NCBI GenBank assembly: GCA_016212685.1 | Contig: JACREW010000016.1 | Span: forward strand, 1-21,029 | DNA length: 21,029 nt | Direction of reading: 5' to 3' | Source: Nitrospirota bacterium | Lineage (GTDB): Bacteria; Nitrospirota; Thermodesulfovibrionia; Thermodesulfovibrionales; Dissulfurispiraceae | Shown: positions 14,991 to 21,029 of the stretch, piece by piece | Numbering within the stretch: the stretch's first letter is position 1 | Layout of the letters: each line of letters begins with the position of its first letter | Translations under genes and position numbers: made by a program | The notes under the pieces: model-generated | What the model saw: only the letters and a program-made list of their open reading frames with translations | Told to the model about the DNA's origin: nothing | The model's database searches: none

Positions 14991-16157
14991 TCAGCTTGCC
15001 CTCAGTGCCTCCACAATATTCATCCTTGCCGCGCGAAATGCGGGCAGTACGCCTCCAACAAAGCCCATTATCAAGGAAAATCCCATAGCCTGAAGGATTA
15101 TCTCGACGGTCAGGCTGAAAGAAAACGCAAGCTCCGAAAAAGTCTGGAAGTTCATTGTCGATACAGTAAAAAGCTGCAAAAACGAGGCGAAGAAAAGCCC
15201 GACGCATCCTCCAATAAAGCCGATGAGCAGGGATTCAGCCAAAAACGCCATTAGAATGCTCCGCCTTTGAAAGCCGAGCGAGCGAAGGGTACCGATTTCG
15301 CTTATCCTGTTTGAGACTGCCGCATACATCGTGATCATCGCGCCTATTACAGCCCCAAGCGAAAATATAATGGTCAAAGACAAGCCTAATATCCGCAGGA
15401 ACTTCGCCATCATCTCAGACTGCTCCTCATAGTATTTGGTTTCCCGCAAGACATCCACCGTAAGACGGGGGTCGCTCTCTAATCTCTGCTTAAGATTCTC
15501 GAACTCCGAAGAATCCCTCAGCTTGAGTATAACGGACGAATAAACGGGCCGCCTGAACGCCTGCATAAGCTGATCCGCATCTCCCCATATCTCCGAGCTG
15601 AATCCCGTATTTCCGGCGTCGAATATTCCCACAACCGTCCAATCCCTCATTCCGAAGCGGAGGATTTCGCCGAGACCGCCGCCTTTGAACCGTTTTGCTA
15701 CGCTCTGGCCTGCCATTATCTCAGAGGAGCCGGGTTTCGGAAATCTGCCTTCGGCTATCTTTATTTGCGGGCGAATTTTCATCGAAATTTCGGAAATCCC
15801 CCTGATAACTACATGGGACGGCTTGTCGGTGCCTCTCTTTGGAAGGTTTATAAGCACCACAATCTCTTTTGCGATGAGACGGCGGCTGTCAGGACCCAGA
15901 GCTGTCTCAGGCTGAACCTCGATTATAGATGCATGCCCGCGCTCTACGCCGCTCTGAACCTCGGATTTAGATGCCTTTCTTATTATCACAGTATTGTCGT
16001 AAGAGCCTGTCTCGACAAGGGTCTTTTGAAGCCCTTCGGCAAGCATCAAAATCGCCGCGAACACAAAGACGACAAGCGCCATTCCGGCTATCGTAAGTCC
16101 CGTGGTAAGCCTGCGGGTCCAGAGATTGCGGAAGCTGTAGTAAAGCGGGATAGCCAT
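14991..16157 (-). CDS. ABC transporter permease, MacB/FtsX type (second permease)
   Basis: A 388-residue inner-membrane protein with the MacB/LolC layout: an N-terminal helix (LTIAGMALVVFVFAAILML, ~20-40), a large extracytoplasmic domain (~50-260), then three C-terminal helices including the FtsX signature region (IGAMITMYAAVSNRISEIGTLRSLGF) and a closing GGVLPAFRAARMNIVEALRA. Its ATG overlaps the stop of the first permease by one base (TAATG), so the two are translationally coupled and probably form a heterodimer bound by the ATPase. The upstream in-frame extension to 16406 is antisense-like sequence inside the first permease gene and is rejected. The cargo is unknown. Confidence 0.93.
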   Translation of the reverse strand: MAIPLYYSFRNLWTRRLTTGLTIAGMALVVFVFAAILMLAEGLQKTLVETGSYDNTVIIRKASKSEVQSGVERGHASIIEVQPETALGPDSRRLIAKEIVVLINLPKRGTDKPSHVVIRGISEISMKIRPQIKIAEGRFPKPGSSEIMAGQSVAKRFKGGGLGEILRFGMRDWTVVGIFDAGNTGFSSEIWGDADQLMQAFRRPVYSSVILKLRDSSEFENLKQRLESDPRLTVDVLRETKYYEEQSEMMAKFLRILGLSLTIIFSLGAVIGAMITMYAAVSNRISEIGTLRSLGFQRRSILMAFLAESLLIGFIGGCVGLFFASFLQLFTVSTMNFQTFSELAFSFSLTVEIILQAMGFSLIMGFVGGVLPAFRAARMNIVEALRAS

Positions 16158-17314
16158 TACCCTATCCTCCTCAAGCCGTCGGCTATGCGTATCCTCACGG
16201 AGCGGTAAGTCGGAAAAAGCGCGGCAACCGTCCCTACGACTATCGATGCGGCAATGTCCATATAAATTGTCGCGGGCGCTATGTTGAAGATCGGGAAATA
16301 CGTGCTTAGCGCCGTGCTGAAAATATCCGCAACGGGAAAAGTGGCAATAATTCCAAAGACGCAGCCTATGGATGTAATTATAAGGGATTCCCCGAATATC
16401 AGGCATGTTATGTGCCGGCCTCCAAAGCCCATCGATTTAAGGAGAGCGTATTCTCCTATGCGCTCGCGGGTGGTCATCGACATAGTGTTTGCCACCACTG
16501 CCATAATGATAATTATTATGACGAATGAGACGAGCTGGATTGCGACAACAATCGCCTCTGTCATAGAAATAAAGCCGAGTTGAAACGCCTTTTCGGTTTC
16601 GGTTAATGTCTCTGCGAGGGAATTTTTAAAAAGCTTATCTATGGCAACCGAAATCTCCGAGGCAAGTTCCGGGTATTTTATCCCTATCATGAAAAACCCT
16701 GTCTGGTCAGCCCTTCGGGGCACGGTTTTTTTCATTGTTTCATTGAGGTAATCCCAATGAAAGAGAAACATTGTCTCGTCAGTGCCTTTATCCCTGCCTT
16801 TATAGAGGCCCCGCAGCACAAAGTCCCAATTACCGGGGAAGATCGTGCCTTTCAGGGTAATGATATCCCCTATCTTCCAGCCGTATTTGTCAATGAGCTT
16901 TCTGCCCGCGATAGCGCTTTTTCTGTCCCGCACAAAGGCCTGAAAATGCTCCGGAGAAAGTATAATTTCAGGATATAGTTCGAGATATGGCTTAGGCTCT
17001 ACCGCGAAGTTCGCGAAGAAGTTTTTCTCGTCTATATAAATTCCTCCGAACCAGCTTCCTGCAGACACGACCTTCACGCCCTCGACCTGCTGTATCTTTT
17101 CTTTGTATGAAATGGGCAAGGAAAATACGAGGGATATGGCGTTCCTTGTTACGAGGCGGCTTGCGGATGAAGCCGCGACCCCCGCATACCATGCGTCAAC
17201 CACTGTCCTCAGCAAACCAAAGGCAAGTATGGCTATGGTCATGCCCAAGATGGTAAGGGATGTACGGAGCTTGTGCCGGAAAGCGTTTTTTAATATCAAT
17301 TTAAGTATAAACAT
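16157..17314 (-). CDS. ABC transporter permease, MacB/FtsX type (first permease)
   Basis: A 385-residue permease with the same layout as the second: LRTSLTILGMTIAILAFGLL as helix 1, an extracytoplasmic domain, then QLVSFVIIIIIMAVVANTMSMTTRERIGEYALLKSMGF and two further helices ending TVAALFPTYRSVRIRIADGL. It is divergent from its partner, supporting a heterodimeric exporter. ATG 17314 is preferred to a TTG one codon earlier; the ribosome site is weak. Structured repeat copy B lies in the 182-nt gap that separates it from the ATPase gene, which could reduce or tune expression of the downstream permeases. Confidence 0.93.
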   Translation of the reverse strand: MFILKLILKNAFRHKLRTSLTILGMTIAILAFGLLRTVVDAWYAGVAASSASRLVTRNAISLVFSLPISYKEKIQQVEGVKVVSAGSWFGGIYIDEKNFFANFAVEPKPYLELYPEIILSPEHFQAFVRDRKSAIAGRKLIDKYGWKIGDIITLKGTIFPGNWDFVLRGLYKGRDKGTDETMFLFHWDYLNETMKKTVPRRADQTGFFMIGIKYPELASEISVAIDKLFKNSLAETLTETEKAFQLGFISMTEAIVVAIQLVSFVIIIIIMAVVANTMSMTTRERIGEYALLKSMGFGGRHITCLIFGESLIITSIGCVFGIIATFPVADIFSTALSTYFPIFNIAPATIYMDIAASIVVGTVAALFPTYRSVRIRIADGLRRIG

Positions 17315-17344
17315 CAATCAGACTCGCTTAGTAATCTTCTCAGA

Positions 17345-17474
17345 AAGGAGGGCAAGGTATTGAAGCGACTTCGACAGCCCAAGTGTAACATGGATGTTGA
17401 AGCGGGCTGTCGTAGCTTCGGAGAAAGGCTCGGATGCCTTTCGAGAATGAAGCGGAAGATGCCTTGCCCTCCTT
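17345..17474 (+). repeat. Structured interspersed repeat, copy B
   Basis: A 130-nt copy closed by a 17-bp stem (17345-17361 with 17458-17474: AAGGAGGGCAAGGTATT against GATGCCTTGCCCTCCTT, with two U-G pairs). The core from about 17362 to 17455 matches copy A at nearly every position, whereas the closing-stem sequence is different. It lies within the exporter operon between the ATPase and first permease genes, opposite to their direction. Confidence 0.87.
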
Positions 17475-17496
17475 ATTAACACACAATCGGGTCCCA

Positions 17497-18186
17497 TCAC
17501 TCAAAACTCAGCACGCCTTTTTCGAGATGCACGATTATATGCGCCTTCTCTGCCGCGCGGGCATCGTGCGTAACCATGATGATAGTCTTTCCGAGTTCGC
17601 GCACGAGGCGCTCCATAAGCTCCAATATCTCCTTTGCTGAGACCCTATCGAGATCTCCTGTAGGCTCATCGGCAACGAGAATGGTCGGGTCCGTTACTAT
17701 CGCCCTTGCTATGGCCACGCGCTGCTGCTGTCCGCCTGAAAGCTGCGCCGGATAATGCTCCATCCTGTCCGAAAGATTGACTACACGCAATGCCATCTCC
17801 ACATGCTCATGCCTCTCTTTTTTTGAAAGCCCTGTCAGAAGGAGCGGCAGCTCGACATTTTCAAAGGCCGTAAGCACAGGGATAAGATTATAAAACTGGA
17901 AGATAAAGCCGACATTCCCGGCCCGCCACCCGGCAAGCTCTGCCTCGGAGAGCGCGGCTATGTCTATGCCCCCAACCTTTACAAGCCCGCTGTCAGCCTT
18001 GTCTATGCCCGCGATAAGGTTTAAGAGCGTGCTTTTGCCTGAGCCTGATGGTCCCATTAAGGCTAAAAATTCGCCTTCCGGGATCTCGATGTTTATGTCC
18101 TCAAGCACAGGGATTATCTGGCTTCCCCGGCGATATGATTTCGAGAGGTTTTTAATTTCTACAATCAGGGGTTTTACGTTTTCCAT
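17497..18186 (-). CDS. ABC transporter ATPase, MacB/LolD type
   Basis: A 229-residue ATP-binding subunit. Walker A GPSGSGKST (~45-53), Q-loop FIFQFYNLIPVLTAFENVELPLL, signature LSGGQQQRVAIARA, Walker B ILVADEPTGDLD, and H-loop MVTHDARAA are all present. The ENVELPLL segment and 229-residue length fit the LolD/MacB/FtsE group, which drives transenvelope export by mechanotransmission without carrying substrate through the membrane. AAGG lies 6-7 nt before ATG 18186. It energises the two downstream permeases, together with the adaptor encoded upstream. It is separated from the adaptor gene by repeat copies C and D and from the permeases by copy B. Confidence 0.96.
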   Translation of the reverse strand: MENVKPLIVEIKNLSKSYRRGSQIIPVLEDINIEIPEGEFLALMGPSGSGKSTLLNLIAGIDKADSGLVKVGGIDIAALSEAELAGWRAGNVGFIFQFYNLIPVLTAFENVELPLLLTGLSKKERHEHVEMALRVVNLSDRMEHYPAQLSGGQQQRVAIARAIVTDPTILVADEPTGDLDRVSAKEILELMERLVRELGKTIIMVTHDARAAEKAHIIVHLEKGVLSFE

Positions 18187-18207
18187 AAATACCTTTTTAA
18201 ATTATCT

Positions 18208-18342
18208 GGGAGAGGAAGGCAGGGATTTCTGCTTCATTCTCGAAAGGCATCCGAGCCTTTCTCCGAAGCTACGACAGCCCGCTTAAACATCCGTGTTACG
18301 CATGGTCTGTCGAAGTCGCTCCAACCCCATGCCTTCCTCCCC
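18208..18342 (-). repeat. Structured interspersed repeat, copy C (inverted)
   Basis: About 135 nt, reading on the minus strand. Its core repeats that of copies A and B. The closing stem includes AGGAAGGCA (18213-18221) paired with TGCCTTCCT (18330-18338), again a sequence different from the other copies, with less regular pairing outside it. It lies between the adaptor and ATPase genes in the same direction as the operon. Confidence 0.83.
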
Positions 18343-18370
18343 ACTTACAAAAGTTGCCTGTCCATCTTTA

Positions 18371-18402
18371 TTTCCGAGAATGAAGCGGAAATGCTTTGTC
18401 TT
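18371..18402 (+). repeat. Fragment of the structured repeat, copy D
   Basis: CGAGAATGAAGCGGAAATG and onward (18375-18402) match the 3' end of copy A (13735-13762) at 27 of 28 positions. The 5' part of the element is missing, the preceding sequence being occupied by inverted copy C. This suggests repeated insertion or rearrangement at this gap. Confidence 0.7.
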
Positions 18403-18427
18403 CCCTGATAACAAAGATCTATCCTCT

Positions 18428-19642
18428 CTATTTTTCGGCGAGCTTTATCTTTGAGCCGTCTTTTAACTTCTTGGGCGGATTCATCGCCACCTTCTCCCCT
18501 GTCTTTACCCCGCCCAAAAACTCCACCATATCCCCAAGCTTTGCGCCTACGTCTATCGGAGTCTCTAACACCCTGTCTCCCTTCAATACAAAAACCGACT
18601 GCTTGCCGTTACGGCTAACCAATGCAGCGGGATTTATAGCGGTCTTGGGCTTTTGCTCTTCCGGAGTTACAGCCCTCGAAAGGAATCCGACCTTTGCGCT
18701 CATCTCAGGCAATATGCGGCTGTCCTTGTCTATAAACCGCACCTTTACCATAACCGTTGCCTTTGTGCGGTCGGCGGTGGGCACGATCATATGCACTGCG
18801 CCGCGAAAACGGGAGTCAGGCAGGGCATCGAGTTGAATCTCGGCGTGCTGGCCTAACTTGACGTTCCGTATATTGGACTCGGAGACATCCACCTCCACCT
18901 GAAGTGAACCCATATCCGCTATGGTTACAACAGCAGCTTTTGCATTGGCCGCAGCGCCGAGGGGCGTAATAATATCCCCGATATCCGCATTTTTGGTTAA
19001 AACTACGGCGTCAAAAGGAGCGCGGATCAACGTATACTCAATCGAGACCTTAGCTCCTTTAAGCGTTGCCGCGCTTGCCTTAATCGTGGATTCAGCGGCA
19101 GCAACAGCAGCCTGAGCCTTATTTAAACGCGCCTCTGACGCATCATATTCAGCCTGTGAGACATAGCCCTGCGGCAGCATCTCCTTATTCCGCTTAAACG
19201 AAAGTTCGGCATCGTGAAGCTCTGCCTTTGCCTGTTCGAGATTGTGGCGGGCTACATTCAGATTGGCGACAGCCTGATCCTTTGACGCCTCGACATCCTC
19301 GCTTTCGAGACGTGCTATGACCTCTCCTTTTTTAACAAGACTTCCTTCTTCTACCCCGAGCCAGACCAGCCTGCCTGTGGTCTTTGAGGCTACGGCAGCC
19401 TTGCGCTGGGCGACAATGTAGCCGCTCGCGTTAAGCAGGGTTAATGCCTGCGAGGGATAAGCCGGAGAAACAGTGGCCACTTCTACCTGAACCGCAGGGG
19501 TGAATACGCCTTTTATGCCGAGGGTTATCAGGACACCGGCAATTGCGGCTGCCGCTATCTTAAAAACCGGCTTTTTCTTTTTATATCCGATGCCGGTTGC
19601 TGCCTTCTCTATCTTGAGTTTTGAAATATCTTCATTCGCCAT
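18428..19642 (-). CDS. Periplasmic adaptor (HlyD/MacA-like membrane fusion protein)
   Basis: A 404-residue membrane-fusion protein. The N-terminus is cytoplasmic and basic (KKKKP), followed by one helix (VFKIAAAAIAGVLITLGIKG, ~25-44). Next come a lipoyl half-motif (ASKTTGRLVWLGVEEGSLVKKGEVIARL), an alpha-helical hairpin rich in Ala/Glu (SKDQAVANLNVARHNLEQAKAEL and following) and the second lipoyl half (YTLIRAPFDAVVLTKNADIGDIITP). A beta-barrel region (LQVEVDVSESNIRNVKLGQHAEI) and a membrane-proximal domain complete it. It would link the inner-membrane MacB-like complex to an outer-membrane channel, which is not encoded here. AAGGAG precedes two adjacent ATGs; the second (19642) has better spacing. 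A parS-like site lies just upstream of the Shine-Dalgarno. Confidence 0.93.
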   Translation of the reverse strand: MANEDISKLKIEKAATGIGYKKKKPVFKIAAAAIAGVLITLGIKGVFTPAVQVEVATVSPAYPSQALTLLNASGYIVAQRKAAVASKTTGRLVWLGVEEGSLVKKGEVIARLESEDVEASKDQAVANLNVARHNLEQAKAELHDAELSFKRNKEMLPQGYVSQAEYDASEARLNKAQAAVAAAESTIKASAATLKGAKVSIEYTLIRAPFDAVVLTKNADIGDIITPLGAAANAKAAVVTIADMGSLQVEVDVSESNIRNVKLGQHAEIQLDALPDSRFRGAVHMIVPTADRTKATVMVKVRFIDKDSRILPEMSAKVGFLSRAVTPEEQKPKTAINPAALVSRNGKQSVFVLKGDRVLETPIDVGAKLGDMVEFLGGVKTGEKVAMNPPKKLKDGSKIKLAEK

Positions 19643-19653
19643 CATCCGCTCCT

Positions 19654-19669
19654 TGTTCCACGTGGAACA
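19654..19669. promoter_or_regulatory. parS: parS-like ParB-binding site, site 2
   Basis: TGTTCCACGTGGAACA, identical to the site at 14970-14985 and 4684 bp away. It sits in the gap between the dGTPase-like gene and the adaptor gene, immediately before the adaptor's ribosome binding site. It therefore forms part of the mRNA leader, where it could also fold as a short hairpin. Confidence 0.85.
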
Positions 19670-19720
19670 TCCGGATAGATTTAACAAGGGAAGGGCAGGG
19701 TATTTCCGTTAATCCGATCT

Positions 19721-20758
19721 TCATAGAACCTTCCATTGTTCAGGCAGAAAAAGCCGCTCATAGGTCATAAACGCGAAGCTGTCCGTCATTCCCGCAATGA
19801 AATCGCAGACCATCCGGTGACGATCAAGCCTCTTTTCAGAAGGTATGTCCTTAACCAACTCATCTATATGCTCAAGATAATATTCATAAAGCGCCTTTAA
19901 AATCCCCTTTGCCTTGTTGAACTCGTTCTTTATCCTCTCGCTCTCATAAACCCTCTCAAAAAGAAAATCCCTCAGCTTATAAACAGTTATCGACATCTCT
20001 TCGCCCATTCCTATGTCCTTTATCCCTGCCTCAAGGCTTGCCTTAATAACATCCCGCACCATCACATCTATCCGGGTCGAATAGACCTCGCCTATCACCT
20101 TTATTATCTCCCTCGGCAGATCCGATTTTTTAATGACCTCTGCCCTTAATGCGTCATCGAGGTCATGATTCACATAGGCTATGATGTCTGAGACGCGGAC
20201 AACCATGCCTTCGAGGGTTGCGGGTTTGTCCTTGGGATTGTCGGAAAGAATCAAGCCTTTGCCTTTTGAATGCTTCACTATCCCGTCCCTGACTTCCTTG
20301 GTCAGATTAAGCCCTTGCCCATTTTTCTCAATAAAATCAACGACTCGCAGGCTTTGTTTGTAATGGTCGAATCCGCCGGGATGAAGCTCTCTTAAAATCG
20401 CCTCTCCTGCATGGCCGAACGGCGTGTGTCCAAGATCATGCCCGAGCGCGATTGCCTCGGTCAAATCTTCATTCAGCCTCAAGGCCCTCGCGATTGTCCT
20501 TGCGATCTGGGAAACTTCGAGTACATGCGTTAAACGCGTGCGGTAATGGTCGCCCTTCGGAGCAAGAAAGACCTGTGTCTTATGATTTAATCTCCTGAAT
20601 GCCTTTGAATGGATTATCCTGTCCCTGTCCCTCTGAAAACACGTCCTGAGATTATCTTCCTTCTCAGGCCTTGCCCTGCCTTTGCTTTTAGAGCTCAAGC
20701 AGGCATTGGGATGAAGTATTTGTTTTTCTATATGTTCAGTCTGTTCGCGTATCGTCAT
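19721..20758 (-). CDS. dgt: Deoxyguanosinetriphosphate triphosphohydrolase-like HD protein
   Basis: A 345-residue HD-domain dNTP triphosphohydrolase of the shorter Dgt-like type. The N-terminus has the family block KGRARPEKEDNLRTCFQRDRDRIIHSKAFRRLNHKTQVF (positions ~25-63). The HD core follows: RTRLTHVLEVSQIARTIAR, then AIALGHDLGHTPFGHAGE with the HD pair, and the fourth ligand region DIIAYVNHDLDDA. Members hydrolyse dNTPs to nucleosides and triphosphate, controlling dNTP pools. The start ATG lies 1 nt after the stop of the PIN-domain gene, with no good Shine-Dalgarno, so it is probably translationally coupled to it. The substrate preference cannot be judged from sequence alone. Confidence 0.94.
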   Translation of the reverse strand: MTIREQTEHIEKQILHPNACLSSKSKGRARPEKEDNLRTCFQRDRDRIIHSKAFRRLNHKTQVFLAPKGDHYRTRLTHVLEVSQIARTIARALRLNEDLTEAIALGHDLGHTPFGHAGEAILRELHPGGFDHYKQSLRVVDFIEKNGQGLNLTKEVRDGIVKHSKGKGLILSDNPKDKPATLEGMVVRVSDIIAYVNHDLDDALRAEVIKKSDLPREIIKVIGEVYSTRIDVMVRDVIKASLEAGIKDIGMGEEMSITVYKLRDFLFERVYESERIKNEFNKAKGILKALYEYYLEHIDELVKDIPSEKRLDRHRMVCDFIAGMTDSFAFMTYERLFLPEQWKVL

Positions 20759-20759
20759 G

Positions 20760-21029
20760 TTAGTTTATATTTACATCCGAAGGCGTATAAACAGAAAGTC
20801 CGTCAATTCCGTAAAGCCCTCTGTCATTTGTTGCCAAAGAACTTATGCCCGCCTCCTGCATGGCTGCGATAATAAGAGAATCGTTTACCATAAGCCCGTG
20901 CGACAATCTCGCGGATTGGCTTATAAAGACTGTTTCAACTGCAATAGGTCTTACTTCTATCCCCATCTCCGCAATCCTTTTTGTATTTCCAAAATACTCG
21001 CTCAATATCTTTATCTTTGCCGGCTGTTT
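20760..21029 (-). CDS. PIN-domain protein (VapC-like), 5' end outside the window
   Basis: The reading frame stays open to the right edge, so only the C-terminal ~89 residues are seen. The segment LMVNDSLIIAAMQEAGISSLATNDRGLYGIDGL carries the conserved ND...TND residues of PIN-domain ribonucleases, including the later acidic active-site positions. The first acidic residue of the PIN active site would lie in the missing part. PIN proteins next to a small antitoxin gene are VapC toxins that cleave RNA; any antitoxin gene would lie beyond the right edge. The stop codon is 1 nt from the dgt start, so the two genes share a transcript. Confidence 0.8.
   Translation of the reverse strand, partial: KQPAKIKILSEYFGNTKRIAEMGIEVRPIAVETVFISQSARLSHGLMVNDSLIIAAMQEAGISSLATNDRGLYGIDGLSVYTPSDVNIN

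Noticed and set aside
16158..16406. Upstream extension of the second permease by 83 codons
   Set aside because: It lies inside the first permease gene in another frame, has His/Arg/Cys-rich shadow composition, and the TAATG junction at 16157 gives a clear start.
13637..18402. Structured repeats as parts of a tRNA, integron attC site or group II intron
   Set aside because: No acceptor/anticodon pattern, no attC R'/R'' core sites, and no domain V or intron-encoded protein; the element is too short for an intron.
1..21029. CRISPR arrays, tRNA or rRNA genes, complete insertion sequences
   Set aside because: No regularly spaced direct repeats, no cloverleaf or rRNA sequence and no transposase frame were recognised on either strand by eye.

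Overview
This 21 kb window looks like chromosome from a Gram-negative-type bacterium. Envelope genes (a periplasmic adaptor, a MacB-type exporter, a LytM-type peptidase, polyprenyl-sugar enzymes), MutS2, a Dgt-like dNTPase and an HDOD protein make Nitrospirota or a deltaproteobacterium-like lineage plausible. No marker settles the phylum, and that guess is inference. Almost all genes lie on the minus strand. The exceptions are an HDOD/AAA+ gene (498-2075) and a restriction endonuclease gene (7908-8768).

Right to left, in the direction of transcription, the layout is: a 5'-truncated PIN-domain gene and a dGTPase-like HD hydrolase (20.8-19.7 kb); a split MacAB-like exporter made of an HlyD-type adaptor, an ABC ATPase and two FtsX/MacB-type permeases (19.6-15.0 kb); an M23 peptidase and a DUF1232 protein behind their own promoter (14.9-13.8 kb); a conserved cysteine-containing protein of unknown role (13.6-12.8 kb); MutS2 (12.7-10.3 kb); a small two-helix membrane protein with a terminator; a compact restriction-modification island with a ribbon-helix-helix gene (9.6-7.9 kb); a stand-alone RF-1/GGQ-domain protein; a four-gene envelope operon of metallophosphoesterase, PAP2-GT39 fusion, GT2 and flippase-like protein (7.3-2.0 kb); the divergent HDOD/degenerate sigma-54-activator-like protein; and the 5' part of mnmG (gidA) running off the left edge.

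Two identical 16-bp perfect palindromes, TGTTCCACGTGGAACA, flank the exporter operon at 14970 and 19654. They differ by one base from the commonly cited ParB-binding parS consensus. With mnmG at the left edge, which often neighbours rsmG-parA-parB, this suggests the window lies in the origin-proximal segregation domain.

The most distinctive non-coding signal is a roughly 130-bp structured repeat in three near-full copies (13637, 17345, and 18208 inverted) plus one fragment. All sit in gene gaps, two of them inside the exporter operon. Their cores are nearly identical. Their closing stems differ in sequence between copies, but each is self-complementary. This indicates either a covarying RNA structure or a small element inserted into the loops of pre-existing hairpins.

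The restriction-modification island may have coordinated control. A 13/14-nt element is shared by the promoters of both arms, the regulator/methylase promoter appears leaderless, there are two palindromes ahead of the endonuclease gene, and the methylase and endonuclease genes converge with a 179-bp antisense coding overlap.
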